NCBI RefSeq assembly: GCF_036850765.1
Contig: NC_089501.1
Coordinates: forward strand, 15,042,997 to 15,106,996
DNA from: Saccopteryx bilineata
Lineage: Eukaryota; Chordata; Mammalia; Chiroptera; Emballonuridae
Reading direction: 5' to 3'
DNA: 64,000 nt
Part shown: piece after piece, positions 48,920 to 60,589 of the stretch
Position numbering within the stretch: the stretch's first letter is position 1
Layout of the letters: each line of letters begins with the position of its first letter
Notes under the pieces: generated by a model
Told to the model about the DNA's origin: nothing
Seen by the model: the letters and a program-made list of their open reading frames with translations, nothing else
The model's database searches: none
Position numbers and translations under genes: made by a program

Positions 48920-49577
48920 AATGTTGGTAAGTTTGTTGATTAAAATTTACTTGTTCTTTATTTTAAATATTGTATTTGTTCCTGTTTTGTTTTTTTACTT
49001 TAAAATAAGATGTGTGCGGTGTGCATAGAGATTTTCATAGTTTTTTTAGTCCGGCCCTCCAACGGTCTGAGGGCCAGTGAACTGGCCCCCTGTGTAAAAA
49101 GTTTGGGGACCCCTGATCTAATTTTTGAATTAACTGTAACTTATCATAATGTTTTATACATAGTAAATACTCAATAAACATTTCTATTATTATAATTAAA
49201 AGGTTAAGAGGGAGCTCTTGATTTACTTAAAAATATTACCAAGGGTGGGAGGGTAAGCAGAGAATAGATGGAATAAGATTGCTATATGTTGTAATTTGTA
49301 ATTGTGTAAATTTGATGTTCTACCTTATTTCTATTTTTTTTGGTTTAAAATTTTCTGTTGAAAAAAGAAAAACAGAGTAAGTACAAGAGAATAGTTTACA
49401 TTAATATATTTAAAAAAAACCATTTTGCAAAATGAACTAATAATGTCTAGTCAATGTAATATACAAAGAAAAGAGAGCCCTGGGAATTGTACGAAGTCCT
49501 CCGAACTAGGGGCTGCCTAGAACTTAGGGAAAGGGGCTGTTGGAGAATGATGGCTAAGAGTAGGGTTTCTATTTTGC

Positions 49578-49773
49578 CCTCTTTTTTTTTTTTTAAGACT
49601 TTATTCAATTCTCAGAGAGAAGAGAGAAGAAAGAGGGAAAGAGAGAGAAGGGGGAGGAGCAGGAAGCATCAACTCCCATGTGCCTTGACCAGGCAAGCCC
49701 AGGGGGGTTTTGAACCAGCAACCTCAGTGTTCCAGGTTGAAGCTTTATCCCACTGCGCCACCACAGGTCAGGC
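49578..49773 (-). mobile_element. Short Rhin-1-like bat SINE
   Basis: The minus strand reads GCCTGACCTGTGGTGGCGCA and AAGGCACATGGGAGTTGATG and ends in AATAAAGTCTT plus A-run, the same short subfamily as 4070-4227. GGGTTTCT occurs on both sides (49564 and 49775), a probable target duplication. Confidence 0.88.
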
Positions 49774-50049
49774 TGGGTTTCTTTTTTGGATAATGAAAAT
49801 TTGCAAAGCTCTACACTGGTGATAACTACGCGAATATACATACTAAAAGCCACTGAATTGTACACTTTAAATGTGTAAATGGTATGGTATGTGAAGTGAA
49901 TCTGAATAAAACTATTGAAACAGAATAAATGTACAGTTTCTGTCTCCTAAATATCTCCTATCATCTCATTTTCTCCTTTCCCACTGCTTCTTTTTATGAA
50001 CAAGTGACTGTTGGCTCCTATTAGCAACGTTAAGTAGTCTCCTGGCACC

Positions 50050-50440
50050 ATCCAGCTTTGTTCCTCCGATCGTTGCTCAGAATGTTCTTTCACCTCCCAG
50101 TCTTTGTTCATACTGTTCTGGCAGCCTAGACTCTTCTCCTCCCCGCCCTCTTTTGCCCTGACAGTTTCTACTTACCTTTCTGGGCCTCAGTTTAAACATC
50201 ACTTCTGCCAACAGTCCTCCCCATCATCCAGTGGATTTAGGTATGCCCCCTACCCAGCACACTTCACCTATCATCACACTGCTCATCACATCTGCTGATA
50301 ATTATTTCTGGTCTGTCTTCTCCACTGGACTTTATATATGCAATGAACAGGGGTAACAGCTGTTTCATTCTAACCCCTAGTACAATACCTGTCACATAAG
50401 ACAATAAATATTGGCTATGTGATAAATGATTAAACAAGTT
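50050..50440 (+). mobile_element. L2 LINE 3' end
   Basis: Blocks CCTCAGTTTAAACATCACTT, CCAACAGTCCTCCCCATC, CTGGTCTGTCTTCTCCACTG and AATACCTGTCACATAAGACA ending in CAATAAATATTGGCTATGTG follow the L2 3' UTR order. An ancient mammalian repeat. Confidence 0.75.
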
Positions 50441-52983
50441 TCTTACCTTGAAAGGCCTTAGTTACATCATAAGATAAAAACAATGCACTAAATGGTAACT
50501 TTTCTTTTCCTTTCGAGTACATAAGGACAGGATGACCTCAAAATTTATATTATTCAATGGCCCGATTACTTCTTAGTAGAAACAACTAATGAAGATATGA
50601 TTAAATTGAAGTCCATTTTTATCAGTCTCTCCTATTTGAAATAAATGAGGTTAATTAGATAAGAAAATTATCTCCAATGCAAATTAGCAGTTGGGAATTA
50701 TCAAAAATATATATTTAACTCTATCTGTACCTTTTTAAAGTAAAATATATAACTATGCTTGAAAATTAGCCCAAACAGGCTGTTAAAAGCCACATTTAAA
50801 AACTCAGACATTAAAAGATAAAAGAACTGCTTGTGAGCCTGCCTCTCTGGCGCCGTGTGATACAGGAGAGGAAGACCATCCTCTGAAAGGCTTCAAAGCC
50901 AAGCCTGAGCAAAAAATTTTCTTTGGTTGCCTCATGGTCTTATACTCCCAGTTTCCTCTTGCTTCCGCCTTCATCACACAACTCTGGTACCACATCTAGG
51001 TTATGCCCTACTTACACATGCTGCATACTTCAAAAACAACTCCCTCTCAAACTAATTTCTGTAGCAACAACAGCTATTAACATGGCCTCCAGGTCTTGGC
51101 AAAGAAACTGTAAGAAGAAAACTGGTGGTCTGCTGGTGTGGCTTATGTTACAATTTGGTAGGCCTGCAGATGTATCTAGCCTCATGTCACAGATCTATTT
51201 CTTACCAATCTGGAACTTGACACCCCATGAACAAATTACCACAGCTAAAAAAGTGATGCTGCTAATGTTAAATTAGGGTTTCAACTTCTTGTTAATTGTA
51301 AACATCTCAAATCCTTAGCATTTATTTTAAATCCCAAAATAGCATAGCTAAAAACAAATCACTCAATGACAATTTTAGAATATTGTTCTGTTCCAGAGGC
51401 CCATCCCTGCTGAGATTCTGATGTAATCCTCTCCTACATATTGCTCTTTCCATTTCGCAGTTCTTGAAACACAGTACTTCATAATCCAGTACTTCTGATT
51501 CATAAGTACTTATTAAGTAAAATACGAATAAACCTCTAAGAGCCACAGATTAGAAAAGAAAGGAAAGGTATCTCTATTTATAGAATGGGCACTTATCAAA
51601 CAGGGTGTTTGTAATTCATAGTGCATTTATATTCTGTGTTCAGTTACTCTTATGTGTAAATTTTAAGCTTTTAAACAATTAAAATAAAAAGAATGCAAGT
51701 TATTTTCCAGATGATGCACAAGAGGCTTTGAGGATTTAGCAGTGTCCAAAGAGTGTCACCTAGAACATCAGTTATAACCAACCAACAAAGAAAGGTGTGT
51801 GTATGTGTGGGGGTGGCTGTAAGGAGTCTGACTAGGCAGTACCATTCTGTGTGCATAAGGTTTGATGGCTTACTTCACAGATAAACTCTTTACTTAGAAA
51901 TGCACCACAGAAATTAAATAAAAAATGTTCCAAGTACTTTGATCTACATACATTTAATATATAGAGGTATACCAATATTAAACCATAATTGTCTTGTAGA
52001 CAAAGAGAAATAATTACTAAGATAAATAACTCAAAATTTACTTATACAGGTTAAATATTTAAATTACATTAACATAAGCAGTATACAAAGTAAGCAGAAT
52101 ATTATTATCTGCAAAGGACAAACTGTAGAAGACAGCAGCAAGACAGCCTCTTTCCTTCTAAATGCCCCATTTCCAACCACACTCTTACAGACCGGTGCCA
52201 TCACACTCTTCCACCTGCTCACCTCTGAGGACCTACAGGCATAGCAGCAACCTGTTCAGAGACTCCAGGGGAATGTTCCCTCCTCCCTCCTAATTAATTC
52301 TGTACCTCAATCCCACAGAATTCTAGCAGTAATTACTGACTCCCCATCACCAACTGAGCAACAGAACTCTTAAGAATTACAAGAATTCAATAATCTAAAA
52401 TCTTGCCTAACCCAAAACCTTACACCCCACCATACCCACTTTAACTAACATTCCTCTGGCAATCCCACTGCAGAGAAGCTCTTATTGCAATCAAAATGAT
52501 AACAGAGTGGTAACAGCTAACTGAAATATTTTCTAGATACACTGTAAAACACATTCAAGTTATACTTGGTAATACTGGCCCAAATTTCATTTATACTACT
52601 TAGAAATTAATACAATTCTATGCCATGGTAATTCTCAGTTTGGGAGTATAATATGAAGGAGATGAACACTTTTTAGGTTATTCTACAATATTTGCATTTA
52701 GTAAAAATAGATTTCTTTAATTTTCTAAACAAGAAAAAAAACTTTATAGATGTATGGTTAATAGATGACAAAAAGATTTATATAATCAAAGACAAAAGTC
52801 TGTAAATCATATCTAGATGAGACTGATCCATAATAACCTAATATACAGCATGTTTTAAAGCTGACATTGTATCATAAATATCAATCTATTAGTTATATTA
52901 TAATACAAGGCTATTTTCAATAGTCATCTTCCACAATGGTTACTTCCCTGAGTCCTTCGTACTAAATAGATATTCCATAATGC
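50441..52983. other. Intronic stretch with nothing recognised
   Basis: A few GC-richer patches (50820-51000, 52130-52480) contain no exon signals or repeat text I can name. Confidence 0.35.
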
Positions 52984-52996
52984 AAATCCCACAATG

Positions 52997-53247
52997 GACG
53001 AGTGACGTCACGGAAATGGCGCCGTGAGCAGTGCGTCCGACAGCTCTCCCCTAAATCACAACAAATTTATCAACTAGAAACAGAAAAATTTATCCTCGGA
53101 GCATTCCGGAGTTCCACACAAACTGATAGCGAAAGGACTGTTATCACTTGAATCTGAGAGACGAGGGTGTGGAGGAATCGACCACAGGGACGTTCTTTCA
53201 AACCGCAAGGAAGTGCGCCTGCGTGCTATCAATAAGACCACCCTCAG
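52997..53247 (+). promoter_or_regulatory. L1 5' UTR and internal promoter
   Basis: Within the first 30 bases lie a perfect palindromic cAMP-response element TGACGTCA (53003-53010) and AAATGGCGCC (53014-53023), which resembles a YY1 site. Human L1 also places a YY1 site within its first 25 bases, where it fixes the transcription start. This placement at the exact 5' end suggests that the short leader is the true start and not a truncation. Confidence 0.65.
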
Positions 53248-54243
53248 ATGCCGATAAGAAAGAGGAAATCGAATATTATGGATACAAAAGAAAGAGAGGT
53301 AACACAAATAGATGTGGAAAAATCTATGGAGAAAAGACTTAACATATTGGAAGCCTTGGAGCTAAATGACAGAGAATTTAAAATAGAAATCTTAAAAATA
53401 CTCAGAGATATACAAGAAAACACAGAAAGGCAATATAGGGAGATCAGAAAACAACTCAATGAACACAAAGAATATATTACCAAGGAAATTGAAACTATAA
53501 AAACAAATCAAACAGAAATGAAAAACTCAATTCACGAGCTGAAAAACGAGGTAACAAGCTTAGCTAACAGAACAGCCCAGATTGAAGATAGCATTAGTGA
53601 AATAGAAGACAAACAACTTGAGGCACAACAGAGAGAAGAAGAAAGAGACTCAAAAATAATAAAAAACGAGAAAGCCCTACAGGAATTGTCTGACTCCATC
53701 AGAAAGAATAACATAAGAATAATAGGTATATTAGAGGGAGAAGAGAAAGAAAATGGAATGGAGAATATACTCAAACAAATAATAGACGAGAACTTCCCAA
53801 GCCTGTGGAAGGAACTAAAGCCTCAAATTCAAGAAGCAAACAGAACACCAAGTTTTCTTAACCCCAACAAACCCACTCCAAGGCACATAATAATAAAGAT
53901 GACACAAACCAATGACAAAGAAAAAATTCTCAAGGCAGCCAGGGAAAAGAAGAGTACAACATATAAAGGAAGGCCTATTAGATTATCATCAGATTTCTCA
54001 GCAGAAACTCTACAAGCTAGAAGAGAGTGGACCCCAATATTTAAAGCCCTGAAAGAGAGGAACTTTCAGCCAAGAATACTATACCCATCAAAGCTATCCT
54101 TCAAGTATGAAGGAGATATAAAAACATTCACAAATACAGAAAAGATGAGAGAATTTATCAACAGAAAGCCCCCACTCCAGGAAATACTAAAGGGGGTTTT
54201 CCAACCAGATTCAAAGAACAAAAGAAAACAACACCACAAGTAA
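53248..54243 (+). CDS. L1 ORF1 protein, intact, 331 residues
   Basis: ORF1p is the RNA-binding, trimer-forming chaperone that coats L1 RNA in the cytoplasm. Here the N-terminus is short and basic (PIRKRKSN). Residues about 25-150 are a highly charged Glu/Lys/Gln/Ile pattern typical of the coiled coil. Residues about 151-245 form the RRM-like domain (IRKNNIRIIGILEGEE, then RHIIIKM and KEKILKAAR). The C-terminal domain follows, with YKGRPIRLSSDFSAETLQAR and RILYPSKLSF. Length is close to the 338 residues of human ORF1p. No stop or frameshift is seen. A second Met at codon 11 could also serve as start. Confidence 0.95.
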   Translation: MPIRKRKSNIMDTKEREVTQIDVEKSMEKRLNILEALELNDREFKIEILKILRDIQENTERQYREIRKQLNEHKEYITKEIETIKTNQTEMKNSIHELKNEVTSLANRTAQIEDSISEIEDKQLEAQQREEERDSKIIKNEKALQELSDSIRKNNIRIIGILEGEEKENGMENILKQIIDENFPSLWKELKPQIQEANRTPSFLNPNKPTPRHIIIKMTQTNDKEKILKAAREKKSTTYKGRPIRLSSDFSAETLQARREWTPIFKALKERNFQPRILYPSKLSFKYEGDIKTFTNTEKMREFINRKPPLQEILKGVFQPDSKNKRKQHHK

Positions 54244-54568
54244 CAGCTCCACCAAGAACACAATAAAACCAAACTTAAACTGTGACAACAAAGGAAAAAA
54301 AGGGGGGAGAGGATGGAGATTAACAGTAGCAAAGGATGATGAAGTGCAGAAATACTTATAAGATAGGGTACTACAATGAATATGGTAGGTACCCTTTTCA
54401 TTACTTAATGGTAACCACCCTTAAAAAAACCACCACAAAAACACTTGACTTAAAAAAGGTAGCAACAGAGGAAAGAAGTATGGAACACAAACAAACAAAA
54501 ACAAATGATAGAAAAACAAAAGAGAAGAATCAAACTAGATACAAAACTAACAGAAAGCAATTTACAAA
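54244..54568 (+). other. L1 inter-ORF spacer, 325 bp
   Basis: A-rich sequence with a G-run (AAAAAAGGGGGGAGAGGATG). An 80-codon frame from 54336 ends at 54578, overlapping the ORF2 start at 54569 by a few bases. Its Lys/Thr-rich composition looks like A-rich spacer rather than protein, but the overlap could matter for how ribosomes reach ORF2. Confidence 0.7.
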
Positions 54569-57500
54569 ATGGCAGTAGGGAACCCACAAGTGTCAATAAT
54601 TACACTAAATGTAAATGGATTAAACTTACCAATAAAAAGACACAGAGTAGCAGAATGGATTAAAAAAGAAAATCCAACTATATGCTGCCTACAAGAAACA
54701 CATCTAAGCAACAAGGATAAAAACAAATTCAAAGTGAAAGGCTGGAAAACAATACTCCAAGCAAACAACACCCAAAAAAAAGCAGGCGTAGCAATACTCA
54801 TATCTAATAATGCTGACTACAAGACAGAAAAAGTACTCAGAGACAAAAATGGTCATTTCATAATGATTAAGGGGAAGTTGAATCAAGAAGACATAACAAT
54901 CCTTAATATATATGCACCAAACCAAGGAGCACCAAAATATATAAGACAGCTACTTATTGATCTTAAAACAAAAACTGACAAAAATACAATCATACTTGGA
55001 GACCTCAATACACCGCTGACGGCTCTAGATCGGTCATCCAAACAGAGAATCAATAAAGATATAGTGGCCTTAAACGAAATACTAGAACACCTGGATATGA
55101 TAGACATCTACAGGACACTTCATCCCAAAGCGACAGAGTATACATTTTTCTCTAGTGTACATGGAACATTCTCAAGAATTGACCATATGTTGGGCCACAA
55201 AGACAATATCAGCAAATTTAGAAAAATTGAAATTGTACCAAGCATATTTTCTGATCATAAAGCCTTCAAACTAGAATTCAACTGCAAAAAAGAGGGGGAA
55301 AAACCCACAAAAATGTGGAAACTAAACAACATACTTCTAAAAAATGAATGGGTCAAAGAAGAAATAAGCGCAGAAATCAAAAGATATATACAGACAAATG
55401 AAAATGAAAATACGACATATCAGAATCTATGGGATGCAGCAAAAGCAGTAGTAAGAGGAAAGTTCATATCACTTCAGGCCTATATGAACAAACAAGAGAG
55501 AGCCGAAGTAAACCACTTAACTTCCCACCTTAAGGAACTAGAAAAAGAAGAACAAAGACAACCCAAAACCAGCCGAAGAAAGTAGATAATAAAAATCAGA
55601 GCAGAAATAAATGAAATAGAGAACAGAAAAACTATAGAAAAAATCAATAAAACAAGGAGCTGGTTCTTTGAAAAGATCAACAAAATTGACAAACCCTTGG
55701 CAAGACTCACCAAGGAAAAAAGACACAGGACTCAAATAAATAAAATCCAAAATGAAAGAGGAGAGATCACCACAGACATCATAGATATACAAAGAATTAT
55801 TGCAGAATACTATGAAAAATTATATGCCACCAAATACAACAATCTAGAAGAAATGGATAAATTCCTAGAACAATACAACCTTCCTAGACTGAGTCATGAA
55901 GAAGCAGAAAGCCTAAACAGACCAATCAGCAGGGAGGAAATAGAAAAAACTATTAAAAATCTCCCCAAAAATAAAAGTCCAGGCCCAGACAGTTATACTA
56001 GTGAATTCTATCAAACATTCAAAGAAGACTTGGTTCCTATTCTACTCAAAGTCTTCCAAAAAATTGAAGAAGAAGCAATACTTCCAAACACATTTTATGA
56101 GGCCAACATAACCCTCATACCAAAACCTGGCAAGGATGGCACAAAGAAAGAAAACTACAGACCAATATCTCTAATGAATACAGATGCTAAAATACTAAAC
56201 AAAATACTGGCAAACCGAATACAACAACATATTAAAAAAATAATACATCATGATCAAGTGGGATTCATCCGAGAATCTCAAGGATGGTTCAACATACGCA
56301 AAACGGTTAACGTAATACACCATATCAACAAAACAAAGAACAAAAACCACATGATCTTATCAATAGATGCAGAAAAGGCTTTTGATAAAATACAACACAA
56401 TTTTATGTTTAAGACTCTCAACAAAATGGGTATAAAAGGAAAATATCTCAACATGATAAAGGCCATATATGATAAACCATCAGCCAACATCCTATTAAAC
56501 GGCATAAAACTGAGGACTTTCTACCTTAAATCAGGAACAAGACAGGGTTGTCCACTCTCTCCACTCTTATTCAACGTGGTGCTAGAAGTTCTGGCCAGAG
56601 CAATCAGACAAGACAAAGAAATAAAAGGCATCCATATCGGAAAAGAAGAAGTAAAGCTATCACTTTTTGCTGATGATATGATCCTATACATCGAAAACCC
56701 GAAGGACTCCACAAAAAGATTATTACAAACAATAAACCAATACAGTAAGGTCGCAGGATACAAAATTAACATACAAAAGTCCATAGCCTTTCTATATGCC
56801 AACAATGAAATATTAGAAAACGAACTCAAAAAAATAATCCCCTTCACGATTGCAACAAAAAAAATAAAATACCTAGGAATAAACATAACAAAGAACGTAA
56901 AGGACCTATATAATGAAAATTACAAAGCATTGTTAAGGGAAATCGAAAAAGATACAATGAGATGGAAAAATATTCCTTGTTCTTGGATAGGAAGAATAAA
57001 TATAATCAAAAGGGCCATATTACCCAAAGCAATATACAAATTTAATGCAATTCCCATCAAAATCCCTATGACATTTTTTAAAGAACTGGAACAAAAAATC
57101 ATCAGATTTATATGGAACTATAAAAAACCCCGAATAGCCAAAACAATCCTAAGGAAAAAGAATGAAGCTGGGGGCATTACAATACCTGACTTTAAACTAT
57201 ATTATAGGGCCACGATAATCAAAACAGCATGGTATTGGCAGAAAAATAGACACTCAGACCAATGGAACAGAATAGAAAGCCCAGAAATAAAACCACATAT
57301 ATATGGTCAAATAATCTTTGATAAAGGGGCCAACAACACACAATGGAGAAAAGAAAGCCTCTTCAACAAATGGTGTTGGGAAAACTGGAAAGCCACATGC
57401 AAAAGAATGAAACTCAACTACAGCCTGTCCCCGTGTACTAAAATTAATTCAAAATGGATCAAAGACCTAAATATAAGACCTGAAACAATAAAGTACATAG

Positions 57501-58392
57501 AAGAAGACATAGGTACTAAAATCATGGACCTGGGTTTTAAAGAACATTTTATGAACTTGACTCCAATGGCAAGAGAAGTGAAGGCAAAGATAAATGAATG
57601 GGACTACATCAGAATTAAAAGTTTTTGCTCAGCAAGAGAAACTGATATCAAAATAGACAGCCAACTATATGGGAACTGATATTTTCAAACGACAGCTCAG
57701 ATAAGGGCCTAATATCCAAAATTTACAAAGAACTCATAAAACTCAACAACAAACAAACAAACAATCCAATAAAAAAATGGGAAGAGGACATGAACAGACA
57801 CTTCTCCCAGGAAGAGATACAAATGGCCAACAGATATATGAAAAGATGCTCAGCTTCATTAGTTATTAGAGAAATGCAAATCAAAACTACAATGAGATAC
57901 CACCTCACTCCTGTTAGATTAGCTATTATCAACAAGACGGGTAATAGCAAATGTTGGAGAGGCTGTGGAGAAAAAGGAACCCTCATTCACTGTTGGTGGG
58001 ACTGTAAAGTAGTACAACCATTATGGAGGAAAGTATGGTGGTTCCTCAAAAAACTGCAAATAGAACTACCTTATGACCCAGCAATCCCTCTACTGGGTAT
58101 ATACCCCAAAACCTCAGAAACATTGATACGTGAAGACACATGTAGCCCCATGTTCATTGCAGCACTGTTCACAGTGGCCAAGACATGGAAACAACCAAAA
58201 AGCCCTTCAAAAGAAGACTGGATAAAGAAGATGTGGCACATATACACTATGGAATACTACTCAGCCATAAGAAATGATGACATCAGATCATTTACAGCAA
58301 AATGGTGGGATCTTGATAACATTATAAGGAGTGAAATAAGTAAATCAGAAAAAAACAAGAACTACATGATTCCATACATTGGTGGAACATAA
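54569..58392 (+). pseudogene. L1 ORF2 (endonuclease-reverse transcriptase), one stop and one frameshift
   Basis: ORF2p nicks target DNA and reverse-transcribes L1 RNA at the nick. The endonuclease has Asn14 and Glu43 (QETHL), then GDLNTPL and SDHKA. The reverse transcriptase shows [13 protein letters not shown] and the catalytic FADD at residues 700-703, identical in number to human. The C-terminal Cys motif C-x3-C-x7-H-x4-C (CWRGC to HCWWDC) is complete. Damage is limited to a TAG at 55583-55585 (codon 339) and a one-base loss near 57677, after codon 1036. The total length corresponds to about 1,275 residues, as in human. Endonuclease and reverse transcriptase would therefore be on separate products. 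Confidence 0.95.
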
Positions 58393-58434
58393 AAATGAGA
58401 CTAAGAGACATGGACAAGAGTGTGGTGGTTACCA

Positions 58435-58499
58435 AGGGTGGGGGGGGAGGGAGGACATGGGAGGGAGGGAGGGAGAGAGTTAGGGGGAGGGGGAGGGGC
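58435..58499 (+). other. G-rich tract in L1 3' UTR, quadruplex-prone
   Basis: Runs of three to eight G separated by A, AGGGAGGGAGGGAG being the most regular part, lie just after ORF2. A G-rich polypurine tract in the 3' UTR is a conserved feature of mammalian L1s. The older copy at 16308 retains only one run. Confidence 0.9.
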
Positions 58500-58640
58500 A
58501 CAGAGAACTAGATGGAGGGTGACGGAGGACAATCTGACTTTGGGCGAGGGGTTTGCAACATAATTTGATGACAAAATAACCTAGACATGTTTTCTTTGAA
58601 TATATGTACCCTGATTTATTAATGTCATCCCATTACCATT

Positions 58641-58646
58641 AATAAA
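58641..58646 (+). terminator. L1 polyadenylation signal
   Basis: AATAAA lies just upstream of the A tail and marks the end of the L1 transcript. Confidence 0.85.
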
Positions 58647-58838
58647 AATTTATAAAAAAAAAAAAAAAAAAAAATCCCACAATGAAAAACAAAGATGATA
58701 AATTATAAGACTCAGAACACTTACTAAAGAAAAGAGAAGGTAAAGAACAATGAAACATCTCCCACAAAGTGGATCTCATGAGAACTTCAGAAAAACATAA
58801 ATTGAGGAAAAGTATAATACTGATTAGAATCAAGTGTT

Positions 58839-59187
58839 GCCTGACCAGGCAGTGGCGCAGTGGATAGAGCGTCAGACTGGGATGTGGAAGACCCAGGTTC
58901 GAAACCCCAAGGTTGCCAGCTTGAGCGCGGGCTCATCTGGTCTGAGCAAAAGCTCACCAGCTTGAGCCCAAGGTCGCTGGCTCAAGCAAGAGGTTACTCA
59001 GTCTGCTGAAGGCCCGCAGTCAAGGCACATATGAGAAAGCAATCAATGAACAACTAAGTTGTTGCAATGCGCAACGAAAAACTAATGATTGATGCTTCTC
59101 ATCTCTCCGTTCCTATCTGTCTGTCCCTGTCTATCCCTCTCTGTCTCTGTAAAGAAAAAAAAAAGTAAAAAAAAAAAATAATAATAA
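58839..59187 (+). mobile_element. Rhin-1-type bat SINE, full length
   Basis: GCCTGACCAGGCAGTGGCGC starts the copy. It has A/B boxes and the CACATATGAGAAAGCAATCA body and ends in an A/AAT tail. The 14-bp duplication TAGAATCAAGTGTT is at 58825-58838 and 59188-59201. It landed only about 150 bp after the L1 insertion. Confidence 0.95.
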
Positions 59188-59555
59188 TAGAATCAAGTGT
59201 TATGCAACAAACTTTTCTTCGAAATGAATGGTTTTTAATAATCCTGCTATAACTATTTCCTATATTCAAATAACATTTTAAAATAATTTTAACCATACAG
59301 TACATGCACATCACTTATCCAAATCAATAAATGTAATCAAAATCATTATTCTGATTCATTTTCCACAGAAGTCCCAAGTTTCTGTTACTGACTGTCAATC
59401 TTCCAAAGTCCTATTACTCCATCTCCTTTTCACCCACCCTTTCTTAAAATCCGTATGCTTTCCTAGAACTCTAGCCCTATTTGCCGTCTTCAAACTTTGA
59501 CACTATATAAAGGATGTTCCAACTGACCAAGCTACCCAGTGAGGGCTTAATTTCT

Positions 59556-59743
59556 TTTTTATTTTCAGAGAGACATAGAGAGGAAGGGAGAGAAAGAAGA
59601 GGGGGAGAGAAGCATTCATTTGTTGTTCCACTCAATCACACACTCATTGGCTGCTTCCTGTGTGTCCCTCACCGGGGATCCAACCAGCAAGCCTGTTGTT
59701 TCAGGATGATGCTCTTAACCAACTGAGCTAATCGGCCAGGGCC
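59556..59743 (-). mobile_element. tRNA-derived bat SINE (Ves-like)
   Basis: The minus strand reads GGGCCCTGGCCGATTAGCTC, GGTTAAGAGCATCATCCTG, a diverged B box, CACAGGAAGCAGCCAATGAG and a CT-rich end. Confidence 0.9.
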
Positions 59744-59759
59744 CAAATAAACTTGTTTT

Positions 59760-60589
59760 AAATTAATTCAAAGAAATAAGAGAAAAGGCAGTTTTCTAAA
59801 TAGCAATAGAAAAGATGAGCATTTATATAATTATATACAAGATCAAAGACTTTTAGAGATTATAAAAAAGACACTATTATAGTGATAGTTTCGATGTGGT
59901 ATTTTCAGTTCTTTAGTCCATCCTATGAAAAAGCAGCATCCCAGCCCAGATATAGTGCATCCTTGTCTGGCTCTCCCTGGCAGAACTGAGGACGGAAAAT
60001 TCCCAGCTGGACCCAAATTAACAAATAAGTAAATGGATGGTAGATGGTGGGTGGTATCTCATTGTTAGAGAGCGAATTTATAGATAAGCAAGATAAAAAG
60101 GCTAAAATGATCTCTGCTATACTGAATTAGAGTCAAAGACATCAGTATGAACTCATGTTTAGCTTAATACAGATACTTATAAATAAACATAGAAATAATT
60201 ATACATACTTATGAATATACAGTCTAGTACACATACCTACATAACCAAGCTCTGTCTTCTGTGATGGTCTAGAAGCAATGATACTCCAAAAGTAATAAGC
60301 ATTCCCAGTACCCAGATCTTGGTTTCTAAATACCATTCTCCAATAAAAGGAACCAGGGCTTTTTGGAGAAATGGCTGATTCTAAGGCTAGGACAGGTTAA
60401 TCTTGAGATAGACATAAACAAGAAGTAGAGAGGAGTGCTCAAAATAAAACAAAAGCATGGGAGTGGGGCAAAAAGTGTCCCAGGAGCCCACCTGAATGAG
60501 TCCCCAGTGGCCAAAGCTGGAATAATTTGAGTAACAAAATAAATACCATTGAATCATAATTCAAAAGATAAAAGAAATATACATAGTTC
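59760..60589. other. Intronic stretch with nothing certain
   Basis: Two patches (59930-60030 and 60350-60520) are less AT-rich and may be old repeats, but I cannot name them. Confidence 0.35.

Larger units (their letters stand above)
46268..49115 (+). mobile_element. hAT transposon, 2,848 bp, full length, transposase decayed
   Basis: The termini are CAGGGGTCCCCAAACT and its exact inverse AGTTTGGGGACCCCTG. A perfect 8-bp target duplication ATCTAATT flanks it at 46260-46267 and 49116-49123. This length of duplication and CAGGG-type ends define a hAT element. Inside are a subterminal palindrome (46347-46384), a minisatellite (46570-47080) and a broken transposase gene (47130-48919). The left subterminal region is strongly CpG-rich compared with its surroundings, typical of an immigrant sequence not yet eroded. 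Terminal text resembles the OposCharlie/Charlie branch, but the exact family is not certain. Confidence 0.93.
52997..58671 (+). mobile_element. LINE-1, apparently full length, recent
   Basis: 5' UTR, ORF1, spacer, ORF2, 3' UTR and a poly(A) tail are all present in order. The target duplication AAATCCCACAATG is perfect at 52984-52996 and 58672-58684. An AATAAA lies at 58641-58646. The inter-ORF spacer is 325 bp, much longer than the 63 bp of human L1. The 5' UTR is only about 250 bp against roughly 900 in human. ORF2 would number exactly like human ORF2p. Low divergence and only two ORF2 lesions argue for a young copy, though not an active one. Confidence 0.95.
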
